Assembly: GCF_024763615.1 (NCBI RefSeq)
Contig: NC_077222.1
Coordinates: forward strand, 77,810,001 to 77,874,000
Reading direction: 5' to 3'
Source of the DNA: Phlebotomus papatasi
Taxonomy: Eukaryota > Arthropoda > Insecta > Diptera > Psychodidae
Length of the DNA stretch: 64,000 bases
The position numbers were made by a program, and so were the translations under genes. Of the stretch, positions 1 through 11,557 are shown in pieces (position 1 is the first letter of the stretch; every line of letters begins with the position of its first letter). The notes below the pieces were generated by a model. That model was not told where the DNA came from and searched no databases. It was given only the letters and a program-made list of their open reading frames with translations.

Positions 1-434
1 TATAAACGTTGTGGATACCAAATCGCCTTTAGAGAATTTAAACCAACAGAATTTTAAGACCTGGAGTGGAATGATAGCTTTTCGACACTGTGAAATCGAT
101 AGTATCGATAAAGCTTTATCTGTCAGATTTGAATGTCGACTTTTTACTCATTTTTGGACTATTTGTGACATTCTTAAAAGAATGTGACTATATAGATAAA
201 TATCTATATTAGTTACAGGAAATGCAGCTATCGTTTAAATTTTTCAGAACCGACAGTCGATTTTGACTTTCTTTGAGAAATATCTAGACAATTTGGATTA
301 AATTAATGGAGGAAAATGCTAACGATTTGTACGATACCAAGCTTCGTAACGCCTATTTTTTTCCTATGTTTCTAGATTAATGTGATTCATCTCATTTATA
401 TTTTCAAAACTAAGATAAATTAAGCTAAATCAAA

Positions 435-1249
435 ACCTACTCCAAATGGAAAAGTCACGGTTTTCATGATAAATACAGTACTAAATTATTATATTTATAT
501 ATTTTCTATACCACAATTTCATTATATAGTTAATTTTGCTCCAAATAAAGCGAAAATCCGTTTATTATATATTCACAAATTTTAATTTGTTAATTTCTCA
601 GAAGAATTAAAAGTGTACCTTTTCACCATCGAATTTTTCATCGATCGACCATGTTTTCTAATGAAAAACACAATGAGCTGATTGTTGTTTATTCTTTTGT
701 TTAACATTTATGTCTTATTTCTGGCTAATTTTAGTTAAATTAAGTGCTAATCTTCATTGTTAACGGTACGTTAAGTTTTCAAATGAAATAATAATTACCT
801 ATTTCGTAAACAAAAAGGTTTTTTCCTGAAGTGTCTGCAAATGTAATAGGAAACCCCGGTAATGTGATTTTTTTTGGAAAGATTTTCTTATTGTTTTAGA
901 CGGGAAAGGAATAAGAACAAATCCTGCACTCAAGAGCAACTCAACAAGGTTTTTGGATGCCTTTCGTCGCGGTTTCACTTACACTGTTTGTCTCCAATTA
1001 GAAACTTTCCCTTGTCTCCATTTTTACTAATTTGTTTCCAATAGCAGCATTTTACGCTCGCGTATTTTTCTTGTATTTGAGAAGTTTTCAAATTATATCT
1101 AAAGAATTTTCACTAAACAGTAACATTCTAGAAGAGTCAAGGAGCAAATTTATGTAATTCTCTTCATAAAAAAAAATTGAACTTAATATGTTGAATCTTC
1201 TGTCAAAGTTAAAGCGTCTGAAAATGGTTTTGAATTAGGACATTTACCC
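435..1249 (+). mobile_element. Internally deleted derivative of the Tigger/pogo element at 32.4-35.5 kb
   Basis: The left part (about 452-790) aligns with 32430-32780 of the full element: shared stretches include AAATACAGTACTAAATT, a TTTTCACC(A/G)TCGAA block, ATCGATCG(A/G)CCAT and GTTAACGGTACGT. The middle (about 900-985) matches the start of the transposase, including a KSxTQxQxNK-like stretch, but the start codon is ACG instead of ATG. The right part (about 1045-1249) matches 35300-35498, ending CATTTACCC then TA. Nearly all of the coding region is missing, so this is a non-autonomous copy. The left terminus has decayed; the start given is approximate. Confidence 0.8.
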
Positions 1250-1761
1250 TACGGGAAAGTTATCCAGCTTTTAAAATATATTGTGGAGGAGTCAGATTTA
1301 TTCAGAAACATAGGTAAATTTAGTTAATACGAAGTTAGGGTTCGTACGAAGTATGGGAACTTTCCCCTACAGACAGTTTCAGAGGAGTCCTAACCAAAAT
1401 TTTATTTGAGTGAATGAGTGATAATGTTAAGAAAAATTATATGAAAATGTTTTTCCATATTCGATGCTTTCACACGCAATGCATTGCACTAACATTGCAG
1501 AACCAATTGAAACCAATAGAGTTCTCCTAGGAAAACGGAAATGCATATTAGTTAAGGACTCTCTTTGTAGCGTCAGAGCGTAAGTGTTCAATTTCCTTCA
1601 ATTGAATTCTAGATTGTTAATTAATTCTCAAGTATTCGATATGTTATTCATCATTTCATATGACGAACTTCTCGTCAGAATCCAACATCTCGTTCTGGCA
1701 TCTCAATTCATCAGTCAGTGATTGAGAGGATGAATATATAGGCCGGACGAAACTGGTTGTA

Positions 1762-3038
1762 GGGTCAAAGGAACGTCTATTGACACTTTAAGAACTTTCG
1801 TAACTTTCCTGACTGATATCTTCTATTGTATTAAATTTTTTTGTGTTTAAATATTAACTTATATCAACTTATTAATTTGACTACCGTTCAGTATCATTCA
1901 CTTTTCTCAAAATGTTTGAAAAATCAAAAAAAACTGTATTTTTTAAGATCATGACTAAATGCCATATCTATTGACACTTTCGGTATCTATTGACACACGA
2001 AATTTGAACACCTATTGGACACTTTTTCTTTACACCTTTGATTGAGATTTTGGCTGAAAACTTCCTTATTGCACTGGATGACTCCATCTGGGGGACTGCC
2101 AACCAGGGAATCTATTAAATCTCCATCCAGAATGCCCCGTCCTTCCGTAAGAAACTCTTCCTCACAGAGATTTCTGTAAATCTTATGTCCCTTCACAGCA
2201 GCCATTCTCGTGATGATAAACTTCTCTATCCTCATAATCTTACATTGTATTCCTTACAGGATGCAATGGGCAGCTTTTAGATTTATAAAACTTGACACTC
2301 TCCTTAAGAATTCTCTCTCAACAGCTTATAGACAATACTCTTTCCATTGGGGCATCTCTGGTGCAGTCGAAATTTTTGTCACGCATTAGATTTCTGCAGT
2401 GCTACTAGAGCTGAAGGAAGTTCTACTATAAAAATATCACCAGTGGCAACTCACCAACAAACATTCTTAGTCTTTTTTGCGCACAAACACTTAACTTGTT
2501 AGTAATTTCACTATTTCTTTCACAAAAATGCAGCAACTTTGTTTACTTTTATTCATTCTTCTTATTCTTCTTCATCTATCAAGCTGATACAAAAGTCGGC
2601 AATCTGTACCTGTCAATAGACGTTGAAATCGACGATTTTGTCTCGGTTTATTGACACTGTAATTAAATTCATTTTAATTAAAATAAATTGATGCAAATTG
2701 TGTATTAAATTAAAATTTAGTTATTCTTTGACTGTTATGCAACAGATATACGTTCATTTTATTAAAAAAAATAGAAAAAAATTATTTTTGTAAAAGCTTC
2801 TTTCTTACACTTTTTCATAAGAATCTTGAAATTTCTCCACGTCGACAATTGAAATTGCTTAAACCTTTTTAAAACCTTCTTAAATTCGCAGAACAGTTCT
2901 AGAAAAGGGTAGGTTAAAGGAAAGCAGGTCAGATTACATGAATTTCACTAGATATAAACAATTTATATTAAATAAATTTCAATGTTTTGATGAGAGTGTC
3001 AATAGGGGTTCCCTGTCGAACAGACGTTCCTTTCACCC
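1762..3038. mobile_element. TA-flanked TIR element, 1.28 kb
   Basis: The ends are inverted repeats: left GGGTCAAAGGAACGTCT and right, read on the other strand, GGGTGAAAGGAACGTCT; each is bounded by TA. Inside the left end the phrase CTATTGACAC recurs several times as a subterminal repeat, and the right end also carries CTATTGACACTC on the other strand. A TA target and GGG-starting termini fit the Tc1/mariner-pogo superfamily. The interior has one 82-codon frame on the minus strand and no recognisable transposase. Confidence 0.75.
1987..2235 (-). pseudogene. 82-codon frame inside the 1.28-kb TIR element, possible captured fragment
   Basis: An 82-residue frame starting MRIEKFIITRMAAVKGHK. Its middle has the phrase EGRGILDGDLIDSL, which resembles the (I/L)DGDLI(E/W) phrase of the C-terminal domain shared by DDB1 and CPSF160. 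The resemblance covers only about 14 residues, and the frame then runs into repeat sequence of the element (the stop lies by a CTATTGACAC repeat). It could be a captured host exon scrap or a chance frame. No signal peptide, membrane segment or catalytic motif is visible. Confidence 0.22.
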
Positions 3039-3040
3039 TA

Positions 3041-4533
3041 CGGTGTTGATTTAGTTTTCACATGAGAGATCTTGTAAATTGAACCAGACTGCAAAATCCC
3101 TTAAATTCCTACTGCTTATTCTCACTATCCCTCTCTTTCTATTTTAACAAACGACTTTGACATTAATTCAAGAACCCTCATCAATTTTCAAGATTCATCC
3201 AGCCTTTTCCCAACATATTCTCCAAATGTATGTTTTAAGGAGAAGCATGGAATTTACGAGGTACTTGCAATTTGTTCAAAGAAATATAATTGAGCTTCAT
3301 TCTGATTTAAGTGGATCAAATATTGAAGAAAGGCAATATTAATTCCCAATAATATTTTTTTTTCAATTGACAAAGTATTGCAACAAGTGTTTTTATCTCT
3401 CAAGCATTTTGTTTTATTTCATTAATTTATAATCCTATACTCAACCTAATTCAAAATAATATAATTTTCAAAACCTCTGTATTTTTTGAGAATAATATTT
3501 GAGATAACAATATTGATGTATAGAAAAAGAAAATCATTTTAGCTTACTCTTCACTTTTAATTAAACCAATTTTAATTGTTTTATTAATAAACCTACTAGT
3601 TTACTGATAAAAAATATTTCCCAACTAAAACTGGTATTGTGCATTATCATAGGCAATAAAATATCATAAAATTCATTTATAACCTTCCCTATATAGTTTT
3701 GGTTTCAATAAGAATTTAGTAATTATTTATGAATGTAAATTAACATTATGGAATTTGCGGGACTAGAATAATTACATTCAAAATTTAAATTTATAAATAA
3801 TTTCTTTATTTGAATTCTGCATTAATAAAATGCAGAATTCAATTTCTCCAAGGTTTGTGGTATGTGATGCTTCTAAAATTGGATTTCCGATTCAAATCAC
3901 ATTATATTCAAATCTTGAATAAATTTCTTGCTATTAAATACTCCTATTAATCCGACATCAAAGTACTTTTGTTGAGGATTATATTGCAATCAAGATGTCA
4001 AATAAATAAAGGCATTTGTCTTTGATAGCATTTACACTTTTGGTCAATGCATTCAATTTGTTAATGCATATATACATTGATATTTGGAATATTTAAGGAG
4101 ATTTCGTGGATATATCACAACCTTAGATCTTTGATATAATTTAGGCTCTCGAATTGTTTACGCTCAATCTTAGTTAATCTATAGATCATAGTGTGTACAA
4201 AACAATCCATGCTTTGTATATCTTGCATGATTATCTCTTGACACATTCCATTTAAGTTGTGATTACTTCTCATCATCTTCTACACTTTGCAGAGGTGCAT
4301 CACCATAAATTATTCCCATTGTTTCCAATTATTCCTCAATATTCCACTTCCTGGCTTAATATCGTATAGGAGTATTATATAGTATATAGTACTAAGAATG
4401 GATAAACTGCCTTTATCTATAAATTATTGAGCACAGTCATATTATATATCGTTATGACGATAACTATAGCTAAAAAGTTAATGATAACGCGAAGGACCCT
4501 AAATTCGATAGATACAAAATAAGTATGATTCTC
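3041..4533. other. AT-rich stretch with no supported gene
   Basis: No coding region or element end is supported here. The only structure seen is a perfect 12-bp hairpin at 3812-3840. A 61-codon frame at 3157 shows no recognisable motif. Confidence 0.6.
3812..3840. repeat. Perfect short hairpin
   Basis: GAATTCTGCATT and its reverse complement are separated by 5 bases, giving a 12-bp perfect stem. It does not sit at an element end I can recognise and is not followed by a T-run, so no function is assigned. Confidence 0.7.
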
Positions 4534-5215
4534 AACACTAAACCTACCAAGACCCAGTCAAATTGACCGGTTTAAAAACATTTTAAAATTAACACTTGTT
4601 TAAACGGTATAATGTGGCTATCAAACTTTATGAATTTCTTAAAATATGCATGTAATAGGGTAAGTGTGCCAAATTTCGGCATAGTTGCATGCAAGCGACA
4701 AAGGCTCAAGTTTAAAATGTAATATTTTTAATAAAAACTGATTTTTTTTTACTCCTTTATAAGGAGTGTTGCTTGGAACCTTGCAGACAGTTTATCATCT
4801 TTATTTTCTCTAAAATCATTCTTAATACATTTTCAAATGAATAAAAATGTAGACATAGCATTTGTGGCCTATTTCGGCCACCTTCATTCTCATAGTTCCT
4901 TGCCCTTCCAGAATTCTTTCAATGCCTTTTTCAAATCATCTTGTTCGTCGAAGCGACATTTTTTGTTATTTTTTGCGTTGTACAATCTCAAGAGTATGCA
5001 AAAATTAAAAATTCATGGAAATTCTAGGAACAAAAAATATGGCCGAAATTGCAAGCTAGCCGGAATTTGGCACACTTACCTTATATTTTTCAGTGTTTAA
5101 ATTTTATATTTTTCCTCTGTTTCAAGAAAAATGTGTTGAGTATCTCGTGCCACTGTCTGCTATTTGACCGAGCGCGTTAGGAAAAATGACCAAAAACGTT
5201 CGGTAGGTTTAGTGT
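4534..5215. mobile_element. Inverted-repeat element split by a later MITE
   Basis: The ends are a perfect 15-bp inverted repeat, AACACTAAACCTACC on the left and its complement on the right. Further in, both sides contain a TTGACCGG/TTGACCGAG phrase in opposite orientation. The 424-bp MITE at 4658-5081 lies within it, so the original element was about 255 bp. No clear target duplication is visible. Confidence 0.7.
4658..5081 (-). mobile_element. TA-flanked MITE of a pogo-type family, nested in the 4534-5215 element
   Basis: Left end GGGTAAGTGTGCCAAATTTC and right end (complement) AGGTAAGTGTGCCAAATTCC form an inverted repeat of about 25 bp, flanked by TA. On the minus strand at about 4890-4955 there is an open stretch reading CRFDEQDDLKKALKEFWKGK. 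It resembles the first helices of the pogo/Tigger N-terminal helix-turn-helix (compare YTQDQVNKALEAFRQGK in the transposase at 32.9 kb). That suggests a deletion derivative of a second pogo-like family with a different TIR. Confidence 0.75.
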
Positions 5216-6244
5216 TACACTTCTGGGGGAAAATCCATTTTCTTAGAAGCATTCACTGGAATCTACGAAATTGAGAAATTATTTCACCGTAGATGTGGGT
5301 AGTTTTGAATTTTTGGGAGTAACCTTATGCACCACTGGTATTTGTAAGCTTTTATTTAATTCTAGAACTTCAGAATGAACCTCAGGATGGGAATTTAAGG
5401 AGGGTGTAAAGACTATCCTTAAATGCTTAAATTAAATTGAAAAACAGGTTACGAAAAGCAGGGGTGCAGCCACCCCTGGTATACAGTCAGCTAGATCACC
5501 AGTAGACTTGATTGTGTTTCCATGTTCTATGTGATACGTCTTTAGATCACTTACCAATACCGGATGTAGGGTGACGGCATTACTTTTGGCCTGTCTTTGC
5601 TTATGTTTTGGTCTCAAGTTTCGCCCGAAAACAATTCCAAAAACAAAACAAAATGTTGTGCTATCATTAATCAAATATTTTTGATTTTGAGGTTTTTCAA
5701 AATCATTTTGTGACAAAAAGTAAAGTTTTTTACGAGGAGGCCATAAGTAAAAACCGGGCACAAGTAATGCCGCCACCCAATCCTCTTTGAAGTCCAATGG
5801 TTCGAGAAAGCTGTAACTAAGGCTGTTAAAGAATTTGGAAGGTTGTTCAAACAGTGGAGGAAACCCCTTGAATTCCTCAGAAAGTTCTTACGTAAAGGAC
5901 TAGGGGAAAGTGTATTTTTTTCGCACGACTCAAACTTCGGACAACTTATTATATTCCATATTCCTAATAAATTTAATTAATGAGTTTTCTTCAGGAAATA
6001 TAAGAAATTGGACATATAGGACTGGCTATTGAAATATGCATATTGTTTCGATTCAGTTTTATTATTGAGCATATTGATTACACGGATAAAATTGAATTGT
6101 CTCAAGCTTCCGTCGTAGACTAAGTTGTAAGTAAAATTAACTTAATAACACAAAATTTTAATGAACAATCTGAAGTGTTTTTAAAAATATCACAATGTTA
6201 CTATACTAACTCAAAGAGAGAACAGTTATTAATCCACTTTTTTT
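5216..6244. other. No supported gene
   Basis: One isolated TIR-like end, TAGGGGAAAGTG, occurs at 5908-5919 without a partner. A 121-codon minus-strand frame at 5432-5797 has no recognisable domain and probably occurs by chance. Confidence 0.5.
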
Positions 6245-6510
6245 GACACGGCTAAGGCCAAACGGTGAGACATATCGTCTTCTGGTTTTTCGATGACCTC
6301 CCTCCCCCATAAGTCAATATTATCATGGACAGTTTTCCCCCCCCATCCGCCCCTCCAAAACCATATTTTTTGGTGTCATTTCGAAACCGGCTCATATAAT
6401 CTCGTCATTTTCGAATATGTTTTGGAGGTAGTGAAAGGGAATATTTCGCCTTTAGACACCTATGTCCGAAAAATATTTCTATAGCGAATTTTCGAAGGTT
6501 AAAGTTTAAC
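6245..6510 (+). repeat. Dispersed repeat R4, copy 1
   Basis: It begins CACGGCTAAGGCCAAACGGT, followed by a phrase like AGATATCGACTTC, a C-rich run, a phrase like CCATATTTTTTGG, then GGGAATATTTCGCC and TAGACACCTATG. The same order of phrases is found in both arms of the giant element (40.85-41.15 kb and, inverted, 49.14-49.40 kb), at 29.5 kb, 48.5 kb and 51.1 kb, and in weaker form at 56.4 and 60.5 kb. No coding potential is visible. Confidence 0.65.
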
Positions 6511-7066
6511 CACTTTGAAAGGCCTATTTTCCAACCGATTTGCTTAAATTTGTTTTTTTTTAAACTCTTGGAATTTCCAACCCAGCTGCATCGAATTTAA
6601 TCGGTAAAGACTCGATAATGTATCCGTAAATGATATACCTTTTTCGAATTTACTTTTTTATTTGTTCGTTTGCTTCTTACTCATGCAAAAAAATCTTCTA
6701 AGATGTGTTTTTTTTTAAAGCATTTTTTTTTTGTTTCGGATTGTTTTTCTTTTATTTCGGCGCTTCCATTCCATACTATTCTATCTCAGAATGACAACAT
6801 TTCAGAAGAGACATTTGAAGTTGTCGATTTCCTATGCTACCCGTGTAATTTTTTTTCGAAAAAATTAAATATCTCGTTACCCGAACGTCGAACGACCACC
6901 AAGTTTTCACAATTTGTAGATCTCAGTCCCAGGAATAACATATCTCTCGGAGTAATATAATTATAAATCGACTTAGGGAATAGTATGGAGTGGAGCCGTC
7001 GATTTATGAATCAATTTAATCGGTAGTGAACCGGTAAGCACTGAAAAAGCATGCAAAAAGATAATA

Positions 7067-7279
7067 GGGGAAAGCACTCCCTTCGAACGTTTATGCCTCC
7101 GAATAATGTGATTTTTCTTTTATTTTTGCTAAGACACTTACACATTTATATTACCTATTAGTTAGCTTATCATCATTTTTTGATAATTATGTGACAATCA
7201 TGTGAAAATATCTTAGGAAACATAACAGAAATTCATATTATTTGAAGGCATGGACGTTCGAAGGGAGAGTACTTTCCCC
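7067..7279. mobile_element. TA-flanked MITE, 213 bp
   Basis: Terminal inverted repeats of about 34 bp: left GGGGAAAGCACTCCCTTCGA and right (complement) GGGGAAAGTACTCTCCCTTC, differing mainly by a 2-bp indel. TA is present on both sides. There is no coding capacity; the short AT-rich interior is typical of a MITE. Confidence 0.85.
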
Positions 7280-7281
7280 TA

Positions 7282-9192
7282 CACGGAAAGCTAATTCTCG
7301 TGAATTCGTTGCACTCTGCAAAGCTGGGACGCTTTGCCATCTCCTTTTTGAAACGAAAACGCTAAATAAACACTAGAGAAACGTTTTGATGAGCAATTCT
7401 GTAACACTCACTATGTAAAATTCGCATGAAGTATTTTGTTCGAATCTTGGGAAACTTGGGAAAGCTTTTTCTAAAATGTGATTCTGTAAGTATGACATTC
7501 TCACATGAGCTTACTTGGAAAAGTCACAAGTCACATTATTTGAGATTGCTGACAATTACAATGAATTTTATTAAATAAATCAGGCACTTTTATCCCAAGT
7601 CGAATTTTGTTTTTAAAATATTATTGTAGAGAGAATTTAATTATAAAATTCAAATAATATTATATATTTTCAACCTCATATGATATAAGGAAAAGGTCGA
7701 TTGGACAAAATGGTAAGCATCAAACTCATGCGTGATAATTACTATAAAAATTACAGAATTTTCCTGTTAAATCGTATCATAAATGCGTAATGTAGTCCAT
7801 TTTGACCATATGTTTTTACAATGGGCGGGCGTAGGCTATAAAACTTTCGTTGGTATAGGTTGACCTAGGTTCATCTCTAGCCTATTGCTGAAATAAGCAA
7901 AAAATTTCATCTCGCATCACAAAATGTAATAGATCTTAAATTTGACACGAAAATAAAACTATTTTCAAATTTTTTATGAGATAGCATGAACATCTTTCAA
8001 ATCTTTTTTTCCGCCAACATATCCAAGATTTGAATTTTGAGAAAGCAAAAACATTCACACACTTTTTGCCCTCCTCATACGATGATGTAAACAAACAAAT
8101 CACGACAACCCTCCGCATCTTATTATAGGGGGATTCAGGACATCCAGCAAAGATGCCACGTTTTGTCGGGATTTTTCTTTTCGACAAAATGCCAGAGAGC
8201 ACCCCAATGTACCCAATATCCATTCTAGCTCCATACTTTCTATTCGGGGCGTTATTTGATTTTGTATGTATAGAAAAACAGGCTCACATGTAGTGTTATA
8301 CATAAATGTCTACAACCACCGTATCCATATCATCTCTTGAAAGGATTTCTTTCGATTTTTTAGCAAAACGTCTCACAGTGGAGGCATCGAGTGGGGTTTG
8401 GTTTCTTTTTTTTTATGTTCCATTGAAGGTGTATTTCGTGCATGAGGACTCATGGTTTGATATTGTACATACACAAAAGTATGGATTTCTTCGTCTCAGC
8501 AAGAGTGAGAAACCCAAGAAAAAAAATATGATAAATGAGGATGTTACCAAAATTTACTTTTTGTTTGCATCTCCACCCATCCCCAAAAGACATCCTCACA
8601 AAAATCCTCATCCCCAAAGTTGATTTTAGCATCTGAAGGGTCGTCTCAAGTGTGAGATCCTAGCAAATGGGGATACTTTGGGATAAAAAAGTCTGCTTCA
8701 CCTGTGCCGATCTACTTTTTATTTATTCTCCCTTTTCTTTTTTTTATACTTTCTAATATGCCTATGAATTGTATATTTTGCTACTCTGAATTTTACCCAA
8801 AAGAAGTATAAGAAAAAAAATATCCAGTTTGATGTCATTTTACGTGGTGCTTGAGGGCAAAAACACAAACCACACCGAAAATAATCCTCATCCTTCAAGC
8901 ATCCGGTATAACGTGCCACAGATGAAATAACATTTTGTGTAGGTTTACTTGGTCTTATGGAATAGAGATATTTGAGGATTTCGTAGAAATTAATTCTTCG
9001 AGTAAATGGTCATCAAAGTAATTAAAAATGGAAATAAATATTAAAATAGTTGTTTTTAAATTAGTTTTAAAGTTTGAAAAATATTAATAATATTAACTTA
9101 AAATGACTAACCATGAGAGGTTCTTTAAAATCTCAGATTTTGTGATCCGTGGTGAAATGTGACCTGGTTAGATCGATCTCAAACCTTGTATG
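7282..9192. other. No supported gene
   Basis: AT-rich sequence. Frames at 7936-8303 (minus) and 8306-8632 (both strands) overlap one another, carry no recognisable motif and have no splice context that I trust. No element ends were found. Confidence 0.5.
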
Positions 9193-9194
9193 TA

Positions 9195-9786
9195 GGGGAG
9201 ACTGGGGCAAAACTTGTCAAAAAGTATATTTAATTCTTTCACGAGCTCTGAGAAAACTTAAACGTTTTATAATGAGCATATTCTTATAGGAAATTTACTT
9301 CTCTACAACATTGCAGAAAACTAGTTTCCTCTATCTCGAAAGAAATATGATTTTCGAATCATTTTTTAAAAGTCGATTTTGTGGAGATTCTCAAAATTGC
9401 TAAGGCAAATTTTGTCAGTTTTCGGATAATTTGTGACGTTTTACTCTAGCAAACATTAAAAATATCAAATATACATATTTTTATACGTAATTTATTTCTC
9501 TACAACTTTGTCGAAGATAATTTTTCTCTATCTTAACGAGAAATGTGCTTAAATTGAGCTAATCAGTATTGATATTTTCTGTAAGCCAAATATTCCAAAA
9601 ATAAGGCTTAAAATTTGATTATTTTTTATTTTACATAATCCTTCCTCGAATCCCTTGAAACTTTGTAAGTTTAAGAAGGTTCACGAAGGCTATCTATAAT
9701 AAAAATTTCAAGCCTCAGTCTCTTTTATTTTAGAAAATAGTGAATATTGAAATTTTCGTTTTGACAAATTTTGCCCCAGTCTCCCC
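9195..9786. mobile_element. TA-flanked MITE, GGGGAGACTGGGGC family, copy 1
   Basis: Inverted ends of 28 bp with one mismatch: both start GGGGAGACTGGGGCAAAA and continue (C/A)TTGTCAAAA. TA is present on both sides. Inside, about 60 bp around 9288-9350 is echoed at 9483-9545 (TT(A/T)CTTCTCTACAAC-like phrases followed by CTCTATCT), suggesting an old internal duplication. No coding region. Confidence 0.88.
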
Positions 9787-9959
9787 TACACTTTCTGGCT
9801 GTCAAAGTCCATGAATATAATAAGGCACTATAAATGGATTTTTCCGGCTGTCCATTTCTACGTATAGTACAAACCCGACGAGACAACTTAAAAGATATCG
9901 ACAAGTGGTTTTTGTTGAAGGCTAGTATCAGACGGCAGCATCTGATGGTGATATCAGAT

Positions 9960-10445
9960 CTATCCCTTCCCATCTACCCCCCTTTTGCCATTTTGGGACA
10001 CTTCTAAATTTTCTTTTCTCAATGATTCAGCCCATATCGGTCTTAAATTTTAATGCGTTATAGTTGGGCCTTAGATCTTTTTGATTATTATTATAATTGA
10101 TCCATTGCGATATCCCTGACTCGAGGTGTAATGGGTAAAAAATGCATCTAAAAATGGCTCTAGATCCGGGAATAATTATTGTAATCTAATATTGGAAGGT
10201 AATTTGGAAAGCTCTCTTTAAATCCTTTAAAAGCTCCAACTCATACGAAAATAATATTAATTTTACACGACCACCGCTACGGGTGCTAAAATCGAAAATT
10301 CGATTTTATAAAATTCAGTGTAGAATATCTTGAAACTTCCATATTTCCGATGAAATTTTAACATGTTGTAGCTGAGGTCAAGACCTTTCCAACCGTTAAA
10401 ATGCAACGATGCGTCGCACTTTCTATTCGCCCTATCTTGATCCAA
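9960..10445 (+). repeat. Diverged copy of module R6
   Basis: It runs parallel to 56530-56930. Shared phrases are GCCATTTTG, TTTTCTCAATGATTCAG-like, TTATAGTTGGGCCTTAGA (against TTATAGCTGGGCCTTAGA), a TGGAAAGCTCTC block, ACCACCGCTA(C/G)GGG(T/C)GC and TTTTAACATGTTGTAGC-like. This is a dispersed non-coding repeat; R6 forms the interior of the TIR element at 56.3-58.1 kb. The 60-codon minus-strand frame within it is not supported as a gene. Confidence 0.65.
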
Positions 10446-10448
10446 AAA

Positions 10449-10850
10449 ATGATTCTGTAAGGGTTCCGATCAAAGTTCCGGAAGCCAAAATTCAGAAAAC
10501 TAAATCCCAAAACTTAAAATCCCAACCGCCAAAATCCCGAAAGCCAAAATCCCGACCGCCAAAATCCCGAAAGCCAAAATCCTGAAAGCCAAAATCTCGA
10601 AATCCAAATTCCCAAATTCTTAAAAATGTGATAGCCAGTCCCACTATTGCACCCCTCTTGCTGGAGGCAAAGGGAAACTGTGTCTTGGGAAATTATTCAA
10701 CACATTATCATTCATATAGTTTCATCCCTTTCAGGATTTTGAAAATTCGGGATTCTGGCTTTCGGGATTTTGGCTTTCTGAATTCTTGCTTTCGGGATTT
10801 TGGATTTTGGGATTTTGGCGTTCGGGATTTTGGCTGCCTCCGAATCCGAA
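10449..10850. repeat. Foldback element built of about 15-bp words, copy 1
   Basis: The left arm (10490-10610) is a degenerate tandem array of CCAAAATCCCGAAAG. The right arm (10730-10845) is the same word inverted, CTTTCGGGATTTTGG, and about 120 bp lies between. The left end reads GATTCTGTAAGGGTTCCGAT, found inverted at 17075-17100 in copy 2. The two small frames crossing it are translations of the repeat. Confidence 0.8.
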
Positions 10851-11295
10851 TTATTATCGAAAATGTTGTTACGTAGTTGGTAAGAAAAGCCTCTATCCTT
10901 GTAACAAGTACACCCTGCGGTGTACCGACTACACCTTAAGGGGTAAATAAACTCATGCATGACCTTCATGGAATAGAAACATCGTGGATGTCCTTAGTGA
11001 TACTTTATTGCCTCTCGTGCTCTGGGTACAGAACCCATGAATTCAATATCTGAATTTGAATCTCTACCTCAATGAACACCTACCCCTACTATATCGAAAT
11101 TGACTAGAGTCTATATCTCATTATACGCTATCCTATTTTAATGAACTTTTTTTTATTAAACTTCTGTACTCAAGAAGATCAAAATAAAAATAACATGTGT
11201 TGAGCCTAAATAAGTTTATAGTAGTAGAGATTCTTTATGGGCAACCTCGGAATGTGTGCAAAGTCGATTGTATGTTGCTCGACGTGTTTCTTTAC

Positions 11296-11557
11296 GGCTT
11301 TGACACATCTTTTAGATTAGGAAAATTTCATAAAGTCAAAATTCACATCTCTTGCTTTCTTAAAAATTTTGCATTTGTCTGTCCTACTCTTTCACACTCT
11401 TCTTCTTCTTTTGAACATCACAATAAATTAAATTTAGTCCAATCCAATTTTGAGTCTGAAAGAATGGGATAGACTTATTCAAATCTTTTAAAAAGGAAAG
11501 GGGACGCGAATTTTAATTCCAATAAATTTTCCTGATCTAAAACGTGTGCCGGAGGCA
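11296..11557. repeat. Hairpin repeat R1, copy 1
   Basis: Long inverted-repeat element. The left arm includes TTTTAGATTAGGAAAATTTC and the right arm AAATTTTCCTGATCTAAAA. The middle contains TTCTTCTTCTTTTGAACATC, inverted relative to copy 2. Related copies lie at 16083-16344 and 28494-29292. The 91-codon frame here is a translation of the repeat. Confidence 0.75.

Noticed and set aside
1250..1371. A 120-bp MITE between TACGGGAAAGTT and AACTTTCCCCTA
   Set aside because: Only about 10 bp of the ends pair and its left TA is the right border of the Tigger derivative; too weak to call.
5432..5797. 121-codon minus-strand frame
   Set aside because: No domain, splice context or repeat family recognised; AT-rich chance frame is the simplest reading.
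5908..5945. TAGGGGAAAGTG end suggesting another TA-flanked MITE
   Set aside because: No inverted partner could be found downstream.
8306..8623. 105-codon plus-strand frame
   Set aside because: Low-complexity, overlaps a frame on the other strand and has no recognisable motif.
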